Assembly: GCF_000622895.1 (NCBI RefSeq)
Contig: NZ_AVCC01000006.1
Coordinates: 1-64,000 of the forward strand
Origin: Herminiimonas sp. CN
GTDB taxonomy: Bacteria; Pseudomonadota; Gammaproteobacteria; Burkholderiales; Burkholderiaceae_D
Reading direction: 5' to 3'
DNA: 64,000 nucleotides
Made by a program: the position numbers and the translations under genes. The first letter of the stretch is position 1. Every line of letters begins with the position of its first letter. The notes beneath the pieces are model-generated. The model was not told the DNA's origin. It searched no databases and was given only the letters and a program-made list of their open reading frames with translations. Shown here piece after piece: positions 10,326 to 19,818 of this stretch.

Positions 10326-11354
10326 TTAGTTGTTAGCGACAGCACCAGGCAGGGTTGCCGAAACGACGCCTTTCTTTGAGAAGCGAACAAGGGCCGTCCC
10401 ACTGCCACCGATAGCGGCGGTCATTGAAAGCCGGTCATCCCGTTGCGTCCATGTAAAGCTAGCACCTTGGTCCTCGCTCTCGACCTGCACACCGTCGAGA
10501 CCCACAGCGACCACTTTGCCGCCCATCTCGACGATGTCAGTAATTGAACTTTTCGTACCGCTGTTGATGGCCTGCCAGTTTCGTCCATCGTCGGTGCTGC
10601 GGTAGATCGTCCCCCGCAAACCGGCAACAAGCAGTGGCCCCTCTTTAAGACCAATGCCTGACCAGAATGAACCCTTGTAATCTGTCTGAATATAATGCCA
10701 GGTCCTGCCGCGATCATCGCTGCTCAGGATGGTGCCGCGTTCAGCGGCGACAAAGAGACTGCCTTGATCTGATGCAAAAATCTTAAACAAGTTGCGATCA
10801 GCTTTCCCTCCGTTTGGCGGGGTGGGAAGACTTATCGGGTCCCAAGTTTTTCCACCATCACGTGTGGCAAGCACAATGGACCAGAGGCCGACGGCGATAC
10901 CCTCCTGCCCATCGAAAAAATAGACAGAGAACAACGGACGATCCTCTTTGGTATCCATTCGCTGAATGTGCCAATGCTCTCCTGCGTCGACGGTATTCAG
11001 GATCGCTCCCCAGTGACCGACAGCCCAACCGTTTTTATCGTCAGCAAAAGAAACCGCCGTCAGCGTCGATGACACAGGCACTGAGACCGACTGGCGGAAG
11101 GTTTTTCCATCATCGTCGGAAAGTAAAATAGTGCCGTAGTCGCCTACTGCGACAATGCGTTTTCCTGCCCTGGCAGCACCAAGGATCGAAGCATGGATGG
11201 CAGCGGCCGATTTCTGAGCCGACTGGACTTTCAATTGCATTGCAGCCGCAGAAGGCCCGGGCATCTGGGCATGAACTTCGAGACCCAACGACAGGATGCA
11301 GACAAGTCCGCTAGTGGTGAAGCGCCGGCAGAGCATGGGGTATAGAAATCGCAT
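10326..11354 (-). CDS. Ycf48-like beta-propeller protein, exported
   Basis: 342 residues with an N-terminal signal sequence (hydrophobic stretch ending near VHAQMPG) and repeated blades of the type GTILLSDDDGKTFRQ, GAILNTVDAGEHWHIQ, LATRDGGKTWDPI, GTILSSDDRGRTWHYI and GTIYRSTDDGRNWQAI, as in Ycf48/BNR-repeat proteins. The family is known from photosystem II assembly, but in heterotrophic proteobacteria homologues sit beside MMPL transporters and DUF1302/DUF1329 proteins, exactly as here. It starts 11 bases after the transporter stop with a GGAG Shine-Dalgarno. A periplasmic accessory role for the transporter is an inference. Confidence 0.75.
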   Translation of the reverse strand: MRFLYPMLCRRFTTSGLVCILSLGLEVHAQMPGPSAAAMQLKVQSAQKSAAAIHASILGAARAGKRIVAVGDYGTILLSDDDGKTFRQSVSVPVSSTLTAVSFADDKNGWAVGHWGAILNTVDAGEHWHIQRMDTKEDRPLFSVYFFDGQEGIAVGLWSIVLATRDGGKTWDPISLPTPPNGGKADRNLFKIFASDQGSLFVAAERGTILSSDDRGRTWHYIQTDYKGSFWSGIGLKEGPLLVAGLRGTIYRSTDDGRNWQAINSGTKSSITDIVEMGGKVVAVGLDGVQVESEDQGASFTWTQRDDRLSMTAAIGGSGTALVRFSKKGVVSATLPGAVANN

Positions 11355-11365
11355 TGTGCTCTCCG

Positions 11366-13762
11366 TTAGTGACTGAATATACTAGATGCACGTACTGGAC
11401 TGCGGCGCGGAAACAGCTTCTCAAGCCAGACGGCAAAGGCTGGCAAAACCGTCATGGCCATGACCATGTTAACCATGAACATGAAGGCTAGCAGCTTGCC
11501 CATGTCGGCCTGGAACTTGAGATCCGAGAAAGCCCAGGTGGATACGCCAATCGAGAGAGTAATTGCAGTGAAAATGGTGGCGGTGCCAACCTCAAGGATG
11601 GAATGTTCAAGGGCCTTGACGATATTCTCGCCACGGGCGAGGTGCATCTGCAGGCGATTGTAAATATAGAAGGCATAGTCGACGCCAATACCCACCGCCA
11701 GCACCATGACCGGCAAAGTCGCCACCGTCAGCCCGATTTTCAGCTCCTTCATGAACCAGTAACCGATGAAAGTGCCGACGGTAAGCGGCAAGCAGCATGC
11801 CAACACAGCCCGGAAATCACGGTAAACCATGGCCACCAGGAAAATGATGGCGCCATACACATAGAGCATCATCGGCAATTCGCTATGCTCGACCACATCG
11901 TTGACGGCTGCCAGTACGCCGGCATTGCCGGAGGCGAGTCGGACAGTGACGCCTTCCATGGTGTTGTTAGTCCGGAAGGCCTTGACCTTCTCGATGACGC
12001 GATTGATCGTGGTCGCCTTATGGTCATTCAGGAATAGATGGACCGCAGTCATACTGCAATCCTTACGCATATAACCGCGCATGCGTCCAATTTCAGTGCT
12101 TAAAGCTGAATAATTACCCGCGTCAATCGGGATCGCAGCCATTTTTGGATTACCCTCGTTGTAACCCTCGTTGTAGGTCCGCAGTTGCCCGGAATAGGAG
12201 ATCGCCGACAGCACACCTTCCGTATGCTGCAGATCCCAAACGAACTTATCCTGATAAATGCCGAGCGCGACGTTTTCGCAGGACTCAGGTGGCGCCTCGA
12301 AGACGACGGTGAGCCAGTCCAGACCGGTATCGTAGCCATTGGCGATCGCCACGGCGTCGCGGTTGAAGCGCGCCTCGGGGCGCAGTTCAGGGGCACCTGG
12401 TTGGAGGGTGCCAATGACCCGATCACTGCTTTGCCATACCGACACGGCAAACACCACCATCGTGACGCCGATGACGATCAATGCGTTTCTCGGCTCGGCA
12501 ACGCGTGCCAGCACCCGCAGCCAGCGCGCACGCTTTTCGCGTTTGAGCATAGCGGTGTTGGCGTATTCCTTGGTGAAATGGAAGTAGGAGGCGGCGATGG
12601 GCAGCATTGCCAGATTGGTGGTGATCTTGAAAAACACCCCGAGGGAGGCGGTGATCGCCAGCTCACGCACCATCGGAATAGGAATCAAAATTAGAGTGAT
12701 GAAGGAGACAAAAGCCGTCACCAGGGCCAAAACACCTGGAATAAGCAGGCCGGAGAAACTGGCTCGAGCCGCCTCTTCCGTGGTCTTGCCGTCGGAAATC
12801 TCGCGGACGATGAAATTGATCTGCTGCACGCCGTGCGAGACGCCGATGGCGAAGACCAGGAAGGGCACCAGCACCGCCAGCGGATCAAGACCGAAACCGA
12901 GCAGGCGCAGGGCGCCGAACTGCCACACCAGGGAGGTCAAGGAGCAGATGATGGGCAGGAGCGTGAAACGGATGGAGTGACAGTACCAGTAGACCGCGAA
13001 GGCAGTCAGCACCAAGGCAACGGCACAAAATTCCAGGACCGACGAGGCGCCGTCAGCGATATCGCCAATTTGTTTGGCGAAGCCGGTGATCTGAATCTCG
13101 AAATTGGCGTCTTCGAATTTCTTACGGATCTGGTCTTCAAGGATCCGGTTGTAGGCAACGTAATCGATCTTTTTGCCGTCCTTGTCCACTTCGGCCAGTT
13201 CCGCCACAATCATGGCGCTGGTCTGATCGCGCGAGACCAGTGTGCCGACAAAACCGCCCTGGCTGGCGGAACGCTGGATACCGGCGATAATATCCGGAGT
13301 GAGTTGTTCCGGCGTCACGGTACCGGAAATGAGCGGATCGGCGCGAAAACCTTCCTCGGTGATCTCGTTGACGAAACTGTTTGGAGTCCACAGGGACTGC
13401 ACCCCCAGACGGTCGACGCTTGGCAGGTAAATGACCGCTTGGGTCACTTCATAAAGGCGCGTCAATCCAGCCTGGGTCCAGATGGTATCTTTCTTCGACT
13501 TGACGACGATGTTCAGGCGATTGGCTCCCAGCACGTCGTTGCGGTATTTGTTGAAAGTTTCTATGTATTCATGACCGGTGGGCATCTGCTTCTCGAAGCC
13601 AGCTTCCATGCGCAGCTGCAGGGCGAAGTAGCCCATGATGGCAGTGAAGATGGCGAGCCAGACAAGGAATGGGGTTCGAAACCGGAAGCAGAAATTCTCC
13701 AGCCCCTTTAGGGTTCGAGTCAGAAAGCGATCGACGTTGTCGACGCTGAAAAAATTACGCAT
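11366..13762 (-). CDS. MMPL/RND-family transporter
   Basis: A 798-residue inner-membrane transporter with the two-fold RND layout: one membrane helix near residues 30-52, a large periplasmic loop, a cluster of helices (about 235-400), a second loop, and a second helix cluster from about 630 to 780. The segments GVDYAFYIYNRLQ and VSHGVQQINF resemble the proton-relay regions of MMPL/hopanoid-exporter-like proteins. There is no partner adaptor or TolC-like gene nearby, which favours lipid or hydrophobic-compound transport over a tripartite drug pump. It is co-directional with the Ycf48-like, DUF1302 and DUF1329 genes. Transport direction and substrate are unknown. Confidence 0.82.
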   Translation of the reverse strand: MRNFFSVDNVDRFLTRTLKGLENFCFRFRTPFLVWLAIFTAIMGYFALQLRMEAGFEKQMPTGHEYIETFNKYRNDVLGANRLNIVVKSKKDTIWTQAGLTRLYEVTQAVIYLPSVDRLGVQSLWTPNSFVNEITEEGFRADPLISGTVTPEQLTPDIIAGIQRSASQGGFVGTLVSRDQTSAMIVAELAEVDKDGKKIDYVAYNRILEDQIRKKFEDANFEIQITGFAKQIGDIADGASSVLEFCAVALVLTAFAVYWYCHSIRFTLLPIICSLTSLVWQFGALRLLGFGLDPLAVLVPFLVFAIGVSHGVQQINFIVREISDGKTTEEAARASFSGLLIPGVLALVTAFVSFITLILIPIPMVRELAITASLGVFFKITTNLAMLPIAASYFHFTKEYANTAMLKREKRARWLRVLARVAEPRNALIVIGVTMVVFAVSVWQSSDRVIGTLQPGAPELRPEARFNRDAVAIANGYDTGLDWLTVVFEAPPESCENVALGIYQDKFVWDLQHTEGVLSAISYSGQLRTYNEGYNEGNPKMAAIPIDAGNYSALSTEIGRMRGYMRKDCSMTAVHLFLNDHKATTINRVIEKVKAFRTNNTMEGVTVRLASGNAGVLAAVNDVVEHSELPMMLYVYGAIIFLVAMVYRDFRAVLACCLPLTVGTFIGYWFMKELKIGLTVATLPVMVLAVGIGVDYAFYIYNRLQMHLARGENIVKALEHSILEVGTATIFTAITLSIGVSTWAFSDLKFQADMGKLLAFMFMVNMVMAMTVLPAFAVWLEKLFPRRSPVRASSIFSH

Positions 13763-13805
13763 AAGTTGTTCGTTTGCTGGATTTTGACGTTTTTGGTGGA
13801 ATCAG

Positions 13806-13832
13806 GCTGGAGGGGCAGCTTGCCCCTCCAGC
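13806..13832 (-). terminator. Strong hairpin between the DUF1302 and transporter genes
   Basis: Perfect 12-bp arms GCTGGAGGGGCA (13806-13817) and TGCCCCTCCAGC (13821-13832) with a 3-base loop, eight bases after the DUF1302 stop. No T-run follows on the minus strand, so it is more likely an attenuator or mRNA-stabilising hairpin than a full terminator. Confidence 0.5.
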
Positions 13833-13840
13833 AATGCGAC

Positions 13841-15502
13841 TCAGAAGTTGCGGGAAACGAAGGCGCCGAAAAAATCCCGATCCTTGTATGGCTGGTCAAA
13901 TACGCGTTTTCCTCCCCAGAATTTGGCGTAGTTCACTCCGATTTGCCAACTGGCCGGGTTCTTAACAAAGTTCACGATGAAATTCGCAGACTTCGCGCCT
14001 TCCATGAAGGTCGCCATCGGATTCGGCGTGCGTCCTTTGATAGCCTGGAAATAGTAAATTTCGGGAATCACCTGCCAGCCGGGAATGAGGGTGCCATCAT
14101 AGACCCAGCTGAAATCGAGGTTGTACCCCCAGGAATTCTTTGTACCGACCGACTCCGGCATGCCGGCGGGATCATTTTCCAGCCCCCAGCCCCAGCCGCC
14201 GGCAGAAACAACTTCACCGTTATACGATGGCTTGAGGTTCGGATAACGCACCACCACCGCTTCGGCCATCAGGGTCGCGGTGCTGGCCCCACCCAGCGCC
14301 TTCAAGATGAACGGATAATCGCTTGGCGTCAGGCTCAAGATGCCAGTCAGGTGCCACTGCAGCTTTTTCTCGTCGACATAGCAATTACCGTTGGTGCCGA
14401 CACAACCGGTGGCTGGGCTCAGCGATACGGCGTCCTTCGGCCGATAGGACAGCTCAGTGCCGACGGCCCAATCGCCGACAGGGAAGTTGGCGCTGATACC
14501 ATAGAGCTTGCGATCTTCCGCATAGATCCAACCAGGATTTCCGCTATCGTTGGCGTTGTAGGAAAACTGCGGCGACTTGTCGTGATAAGCCATGGCATAG
14601 GCCCCCAGGTTCAGCTGAGTGTCTTTCGGTTGCCAGCGCAGCGACGCACCATACTGACCACTGCTCTTCGCTTTTCCATCGCTCAGGCCATAAGCATCGT
14701 GCCCTGCCCCCAGGCCATTGACCATTGACCAATAGCTGCCGGTCGGCGGAAAGTAGTTCTTATTCCAGTTCGTCTGCACATACGCTTCCAGATTCATCCC
14801 CTGCCCGATGCCCGTGGCGAAGCTGACGATCGGCGCCGGCAAAAACACTTCCTTGAGCTGGGTTCCGGGCTGGGAGAGACGCATCAGATCCAGGGCGTTG
14901 GTCTGATTGATGCCCCCCGGCAGGAACAGACTTTCGCCCCAACTGATGACCTGATTGCCGGCACGCACGCGAGCGCGCTCCTCACCGATTGCAAACTCCT
15001 TGCTCACCCATAGATCAAGGAGGCGCGCCTTGAAATTCAAGTCGTCTCTGGCATCGTCCGGCTGCGAAGCGCCTGTCGGATTTCCGGCACTGATGTAGCC
15101 CGTTGTCTGCGTCGCGCTGAAATCTTTTAACCAGCTCACGCGGGCCATGAATTTGACGTTTTCCGGCATCTTCAAGAGCAACTCATGCGTTCCCTTGAGG
15201 TAGGTGGTAAAAGCATCGCCTTTTCCATAGTTCAGGTTACCCTGATCCCCCAGTCCGGAAACCGCCTCTGTGCACCCGGTAGGCGCCCCCGCCCCGCTCG
15301 GCCCCGGATTACCTGTAAAAAGACCCGCCGAGTCTTTCAGAACCAGCCCGCATGACGTATTTTTGGCGCGAACTCCAATTCCAGCCGAAACTGTCGAGTC
15401 GAAGTTGCCACTCACGTTTTCAGTCTCGAACGTGAACGCCATCGCACCACCCGCGTAGGCCATGAGTACACCCAGCGTGATTTTTTTCAAATGCATGTTC
15501 AT
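13841..15502 (-). CDS. DUF1302 family outer-membrane-type protein
   Basis: 553 residues with a clear signal peptide (KKITLGVLMAYAGGAMAF) and the DUF1302 pattern: aromatic-rich alternating strands such as YGASLRWQPKDTQLNLGAYA, and a C-terminus ending in Phe (FFGAFVSRNF), typical of outer-membrane beta-barrels. The Shine-Dalgarno AAGGAGG is excellent. DUF1302 genes commonly sit next to DUF1329 genes in pathways for hydrophobic substrates. A porin-like uptake role for the amine substrate is plausible but inferred. Confidence 0.82.
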   Translation of the reverse strand: MNMHLKKITLGVLMAYAGGAMAFTFETENVSGNFDSTVSAGIGVRAKNTSCGLVLKDSAGLFTGNPGPSGAGAPTGCTEAVSGLGDQGNLNYGKGDAFTTYLKGTHELLLKMPENVKFMARVSWLKDFSATQTTGYISAGNPTGASQPDDARDDLNFKARLLDLWVSKEFAIGEERARVRAGNQVISWGESLFLPGGINQTNALDLMRLSQPGTQLKEVFLPAPIVSFATGIGQGMNLEAYVQTNWNKNYFPPTGSYWSMVNGLGAGHDAYGLSDGKAKSSGQYGASLRWQPKDTQLNLGAYAMAYHDKSPQFSYNANDSGNPGWIYAEDRKLYGISANFPVGDWAVGTELSYRPKDAVSLSPATGCVGTNGNCYVDEKKLQWHLTGILSLTPSDYPFILKALGGASTATLMAEAVVVRYPNLKPSYNGEVVSAGGWGWGLENDPAGMPESVGTKNSWGYNLDFSWVYDGTLIPGWQVIPEIYYFQAIKGRTPNPMATFMEGAKSANFIVNFVKNPASWQIGVNYAKFWGGKRVFDQPYKDRDFFGAFVSRNF

Positions 15503-15582
15503 TGTCCCCCTCCTTATTTTTAGTTGTTATGCCGCGACTGCAAAGCAGCTATTCCGATTTGCAGTAAAAATGAGAACAAGAA

Positions 15583-15621
15583 GCATGGGCTTGCCATACA
15601 TTCAGTAGGACAAGCCCATGC
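15583..15621 (-). terminator. Rho-independent terminator after the DUF1329 gene
   Basis: Inverted repeat GCATGGGCTTG (15583-15593) and CAAGCCCATGC (15611-15621) with a 17-base loop. On the minus strand the hairpin is followed by the T-rich stretch TTCTTGTTCTCATTTTT. It lies about 37 bases past the DUF1329 stop, so DUF1302 and the genes after it may need their own promoter. Confidence 0.6.
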
Positions 15622-15657
15622 AACGCTATTATCTTTTTTAATACGAAATGGAATTAA

Positions 15658-17043
15658 TCAGCGCTCGCTGATCGCGCGGAGATTGTCTGAGGTGTAGAAG
15701 CTCTCCTTGAACTTGGCGTCGGCTGACTCGACAAACCAGCGCATGTCCTTGCCGGCACCAAGGGAACTCTGATCGAAGACATGGCGGTTATCCACCAGGT
15801 TGTACTGGACGAAGGCCGGGTTGTCGCAACTGCCCGTCTCGAAAACCGGAATCACGTAGCCTTCACGAACCTTCCAAAGCTTGCCTTGTGCATCGTAATC
15901 ATCAGCGACCACGATTGCCCAACTATCCTCGTCCACATAAAACGTCCGCTTGGGCGCGACATGGCGAACCCCCTGCTTGACCGTGGCCTCCACCACCCAG
16001 ACGCGGTGCTGTTCGTAGCGGCGGCTGGCGCTAGCCACGCCATCCTGCTTAACAACATCGTGCAGCTTCACATTCGGATCGTACATTCCGAAAGAGTTGT
16101 AACCGACAATGAGTTCCTTTTTACCCACCAGTTTCCAATCAAAACGGTCGATGGTGCCATTGAACATCCGCGGCTCATCCATCGTATATTGGTTCTCGAA
16201 GCCGATCTGTGGAGCATCGTAAGCATAGGTCGGCATGCGACGAACCCGCCTCTGGCCCGGGAAATAATAGAAAACCTCATTGCCCTTGTCGAGATAATTG
16301 GTAATGGCCAATGCCTGACCGGCCAAAGCCGTGGGCGACTTATACGCGAAATAAGTGAAATACTCGACCGGCGGCAGCTGAGAGAGTTGGGCGGCGCCTT
16401 TTTTACCCCAAGGAAAGTAGTAAGTCTGGGTCGAACCTGCATCAACCCACTCCGACCCACCTTGGCGAGGCGACAATGAAGTATACAACGTCGGCCATTC
16501 GAAACCGATGCCGGCATACTTCATCTTCACGTTCCACATTACCTCAGTCCCGGTTTTGGGAATGGCAAAAGGGATGCCTGGCACGGTCGCCTCCTTCAGG
16601 CTCCAGCCATCTCCCGCCAGCTTGGCTGCGGTGACGTTTTTCCTGGTATTTTCTACTACAAAGTCCGGATTGCCGCATGTGCGGTGTGTCGGATAAACAT
16701 TCATCCGATACCCCTTGCTCTGCTTAAGCAACTGGATCTGGCCGGGAGAAAGCTTGTCGGCGTATTTGTCTAAGTTAGAGGCATCGATCGTATAGAGAGA
16801 TTTTTCCCCACTGTGCTTCCAGTGCTCCGCACGGCTCTTGCCATAAACCCAGCCAGGGGTCGGCGCCTCGGTGCCCTGCCAGGCAGGGATTGAGCCATCC
16901 TTATTGCCCCCCCGTTCTGCGCCAACAGGCGTAAGTTCCTTGCCGAGTTTTGCGGCGTCCGCGTCAGTAGCCGCATCAACAGCGTTGACGCCAAAAAGTG
17001 CCGATACGACTACACCGATCTTCAATGCTCGAAATTGAATCAT
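15658..17043 (-). CDS. DUF1329 family exported protein
   Basis: 461 residues. The ATG at 17043 is chosen because GGAG lies seven bases upstream and a signal peptide follows directly (LKIGVVVSALFGVNAVDAA); an earlier in-frame start at 17097 would bury it. The mature part begins AKLGKELTPVGAERGGNKDG, the usual DUF1329 opening, and contains the family's GQRRVRRMPTYAYD region. The family is thought to resemble outer-membrane lipoprotein-localisation (LolA/LolB) folds, so a periplasmic carrier of hydrophobic ligand is a reasonable guess. It is separated from the upstream U32 gene by 223 bases, which may hold a promoter. Confidence 0.82.
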   Translation of the reverse strand: MIQFRALKIGVVVSALFGVNAVDAATDADAAKLGKELTPVGAERGGNKDGSIPAWQGTEAPTPGWVYGKSRAEHWKHSGEKSLYTIDASNLDKYADKLSPGQIQLLKQSKGYRMNVYPTHRTCGNPDFVVENTRKNVTAAKLAGDGWSLKEATVPGIPFAIPKTGTEVMWNVKMKYAGIGFEWPTLYTSLSPRQGGSEWVDAGSTQTYYFPWGKKGAAQLSQLPPVEYFTYFAYKSPTALAGQALAITNYLDKGNEVFYYFPGQRRVRRMPTYAYDAPQIGFENQYTMDEPRMFNGTIDRFDWKLVGKKELIVGYNSFGMYDPNVKLHDVVKQDGVASASRRYEQHRVWVVEATVKQGVRHVAPKRTFYVDEDSWAIVVADDYDAQGKLWKVREGYVIPVFETGSCDNPAFVQYNLVDNRHVFDQSSLGAGKDMRWFVESADAKFKESFYTSDNLRAISER

Positions 17044-17266
17044 TTTGTCTCCTGATTGACTTGTCGGCTCTCTTAGTAGGCCGATTTTTATCTTCATGCT
17101 CGAATTGAGTTTATGGGCGCGGCCACGCGACCGTTATCCAATTTCGGCAATTTTTTATTTTAGTTACATGCGTCCCATCGAATACATGTCCGCACGGATA
17201 CGCTATTTTCACAAGCAGCAGTCGATTCGATTTCGTTGATGACGACTTTTAATCCGACAGCATCTC

Positions 17267-18274
17267 TCATAACGGATAACGCACCTCCGGGTAGTAGCAC
17301 ATATACCCGCTTTGGCAGTGCTTCACCGTCTTGCGGATACCGACAGCTGTAGTAGCAACACTCATCGCATCGGCGCCTTGCCGCGCTTTTTCGAGCACCT
17401 GGTGAACCATTTCCACGCTTTTGATCTTGCGCTCTGTGGCGCCCTCCCGCCCCGCGATCTTGATCGATGCAACCCCGGCCTCACGTAGCCGGTGAATGGC
17501 GCAAAGGCCGCAAGGGCCATAGGGATAGCCCTCTTCCGTGGTTGAAAATCCGCAGCCAAAGCGGTACCACAGCCAGCGCTTGTAATCTGCATCGTTATCC
17601 TGCAGACGACGGACTGCCTCGTGCGGCATGGCCTTACCGGCAGCCCCCACGTACTCAAACTGATAACTGTCGACGCAGATCGGTCCGCCGAGTTTTTTCG
17701 GCAAGTGGATCGTATGGCAGACCCCTTCCTCGAAGACGCAACCGTCATTGAGGATGAATACCTCTATCTCGACGTCGGGTACTGCTTTGGCGATGACTTC
17801 TATCTCGTCGAGCGTCACATCCCTGGGAAGGATAACCCGGCGTACGCCAAGATCGCGATAAAAGCTGACGGCGGCACTGTTGCGGCAACTGGCCACCGAG
17901 CTGACGTGAATACCAAGGTCGGGAACCTGTTCGCGAAGGGCTACGATCAATGTCAGGTCGGCAACGATGACAGCATCGCCGCCCATTTCATTAAAACTGT
18001 TACCGAGATTAACCAAGGCGTCGAGCTGATCTGTTCCGTAGTGTTGGGCATTGAGCACCAAAAATAGCTGGGCGCCCGCGCCATGGGCAATGGTCACGGC
18101 CTTCTCCAGTTCGGAGAGGCTCGGCAGATTGGAAAAATAGCGGCGGTTCACCGCGCCTGTATTGAACTGGGCCACCCAGTTCGATGGCACTACCCCGCAG
18201 TAAAGCTCCTTGGCGCCGGCGGCAACCAGGGGTTCAATTTCGTCGATGTGGCTAATAGGTGATGTAATTTCCAT
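17267..18274 (-). CDS. U32-family protein, UbiU-like
   Basis: 335 residues of the peptidase-U32 family, now known to include Fe-S hydroxylases rather than only proteases. The N-terminus MEITSPISHIDEIEPLVAAG and the ELYCGV segment are typical. Cysteines 179, 186, 200 and 241 follow the order C-x6-C-x13-C-x40-C; E. coli UbiU binds its [4Fe-4S] cluster with C-x6-C-x16-C-x38-C, so the match is close. Additional cysteines lie at 255, 258, 320 and 326. The gene begins immediately after the stop of the UbiV-like gene (TAA then ATG). Placement in the amine dehydrogenase operon suggests cofactor maturation, possibly O2-independent tryptophan hydroxylation with its partner. That role is my inference. 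Confidence 0.8.
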   Translation of the reverse strand: MEITSPISHIDEIEPLVAAGAKELYCGVVPSNWVAQFNTGAVNRRYFSNLPSLSELEKAVTIAHGAGAQLFLVLNAQHYGTDQLDALVNLGNSFNEMGGDAVIVADLTLIVALREQVPDLGIHVSSVASCRNSAAVSFYRDLGVRRVILPRDVTLDEIEVIAKAVPDVEIEVFILNDGCVFEEGVCHTIHLPKKLGGPICVDSYQFEYVGAAGKAMPHEAVRRLQDNDADYKRWLWYRFGCGFSTTEEGYPYGPCGLCAIHRLREAGVASIKIAGREGATERKIKSVEMVHQVLEKARQGADAMSVATTAVGIRKTVKHCQSGYMCYYPEVRYPL

Positions 18275-19141
18275 TTAAACCTCAGAAAGCACCAAACGCT
18301 TGACATGACCTTGGGCGATGGCACCGCGCAGGGCGCCAAACATCGCGGCATCGTGCTGGTAGAACATAGTTGTCCCGCGACTATAGGTACGCAAGCCGGA
18401 AACTACCGCATCTGGTTCCCGCTCCAGAATGCCCAGACACTCGCGATGGCAGGCCCGGCCGGGAGCGAACTTATCCTCCGTTTTCTGACCTAGCGAGCCG
18501 ATTTTGCAGATGCGGCCCTTGGCGATGTAGGCGTAGGGTGCCCAAACGGCCACATCCAGGTCATTGACGGTAAAGGCATCGGGGGTGGCGAAGGGCGGAA
18601 TATCGAGCTCAACTTGCCGGATACCGAAACTGGAAAGTAATCGAGCATAAGGCGCTGCCCGGTAATTGCTGGGATAGACCTTGCTCCAGGTCGGTGCCGG
18701 TACCCGTGGATCCTTGATCATCTTGGCCAACTGGCGGCCAGCCACCACCCCGCGCCGGGGAAATTGCGTTTTCATTACCTGCGCTACTCCCCAATCATTG
18801 GCTAACACCTCCGCTCCTACCGGCAGCCGGTCAACGGTTGCAACGATGCGAGCCAGCAGCCCGTCGTTGGCGATGGGGGTGGGCAGCACAAAATTCAGCC
18901 CCAGACGCTCGGCCTGGTCCAGTGCTGTGGTCAGATCTGCATCGTTCGGAAACAAGTGCTCGCAGTACTCGCTGCCGAAATACAAGTGGGTGGCCACTGC
19001 GCCATGTGGCAGCAATTCTGCCAACTGCGGATCGTCCAGAAAAGCGAGCAAGGCCGCCCGATCAAGGGTCGCAAAAGATTTCAGTGCTGCTAGTCGGCGT
19101 GGAGCAGTGATCGCCAGCGCAATTTCCATAGTTTTTGTCAT
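18275..19141 (-). CDS. U32-family protein, UbiV-like
   Basis: 288 residues from an ATG at 19141 that overlaps the qhpE stop (ATGA), indicating coupled translation; a longer frame reaching 19228 is less likely. There are exactly four cysteines, at 60, 212, 231 and 235. Cys60 lies in YFGSEYC, corresponding to the YLGETVC region of E. coli UbiV, and C212-x18-C231-x3-C235 corresponds to UbiV C180-x12-C193-x3-C197. The surrounding EVLANDWGVA also matches the UbiV pattern. UbiU and UbiV form a heterodimer that hydroxylates ubiquinone precursors without oxygen. There are no ubiquinone genes here, so the pair probably acts on something else, most plausibly the QHNDH gamma subunit. Confidence 0.78.
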   Translation of the reverse strand: MTKTMEIALAITAPRRLAALKSFATLDRAALLAFLDDPQLAELLPHGAVATHLYFGSEYCEHLFPNDADLTTALDQAERLGLNFVLPTPIANDGLLARIVATVDRLPVGAEVLANDWGVAQVMKTQFPRRGVVAGRQLAKMIKDPRVPAPTWSKVYPSNYRAAPYARLLSSFGIRQVELDIPPFATPDAFTVNDLDVAVWAPYAYIAKGRICKIGSLGQKTEDKFAPGRACHRECLGILEREPDAVVSGLRTYSRGTTMFYQHDAAMFGALRGAIAQGHVKRLVLSEV

Positions 19142-19818
19142 GAGACTGCCTGCCGGTGTTCGCGCCCGTGAAAACGCGCAATGGTCTGCAAATGATTTTT
19201 GAAATCGGCCACCGTAGCTGCCGGACATGCATCGAAAAAAGCGGCAGCACGGCCAGTCATGCGTGCCGCTGCGTAACTCGCCCCACCCCCTGAAAATCCG
19301 TTCGGCGGCAGGGGGGAAGCGCCGAATAAACGGTCATGCGCAATGCTGGCGCAATCGCCCTCCCCGCAACGAATGTCGCCGCTCACCGCCAACACACCGG
19401 GGTAGATTGCCGGATATGTCGCCTCCCCCCGGGCCGGATGGGATGCCACCAGCAACACGCCCTGTGAGATGGCGGCCAGACAGCTCTCCTTGAGGGCGCG
19501 GCGATCCTCACGCAACCCCAGGCTGAGATTAATGATCCGGGCACCTTCAGCAACGCACCATTCTATGGCTGCGACAATGACCTGCGCAGCGGCTGGCCGG
19601 GCGCCATAAAAAACCTGTGCCGAAAGCAAAGAGCAACGCGGGGCACGGGCCAGAATCAGACTGGCCACTGCAGTACCGTGGCCGAGAGAATCAGTCCTGT
19701 CCCCTGCCAGGCACTGCACTTGCCCCCCCTCAGCCAAGCGCATAGTTACACCGGCGCCCACGTCCGCGTCCAGTCCGGGACCGATGCCGCTATCGATAAT
19801 CCCGACCTTAACCAACAT
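19138..19818 (-). CDS. qhpE: Subtilisin-like leader peptidase QhpE
   Basis: 226 residues, a compact S8-family serine protease without a signal peptide. The catalytic residues are visible: Asp in VGIIDSG, His in LGHGTAVASL and Ser in GGGASYAAARMTG; INLSLG is also conserved. In Paracoccus the homologous QhpE cuts the 28-residue leader off the crosslinked gamma subunit in the cytoplasm. The gene overlaps the end of the exporter gene by 11 bases and overlaps the following UbiV-like gene, so it sits inside a tightly coupled operon. The small size fits a dedicated maturation protease. Confidence 0.83.
   Translation of the reverse strand: MLVKVGIIDSGIGPGLDADVGAGVTMRLAEGGQVQCLAGDRTDSLGHGTAVASLILARAPRCSLLSAQVFYGARPAAAQVIVAAIEWCVAEGARIINLSLGLREDRRALKESCLAAISQGVLLVASHPARGEATYPAIYPGVLAVSGDIRCGEGDCASIAHDRLFGASPLPPNGFSGGGASYAAARMTGRAAAFFDACPAATVADFKNHLQTIARFHGREHRQAVS

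Noticed and set aside
18275-19228. Longer start for the UbiV-like protein
   Set aside because: The extra 29 residues overlap the end of qhpE and do not fit the family; the ATG at 19141 overlaps the qhpE stop as ATGA, typical of coupled genes.
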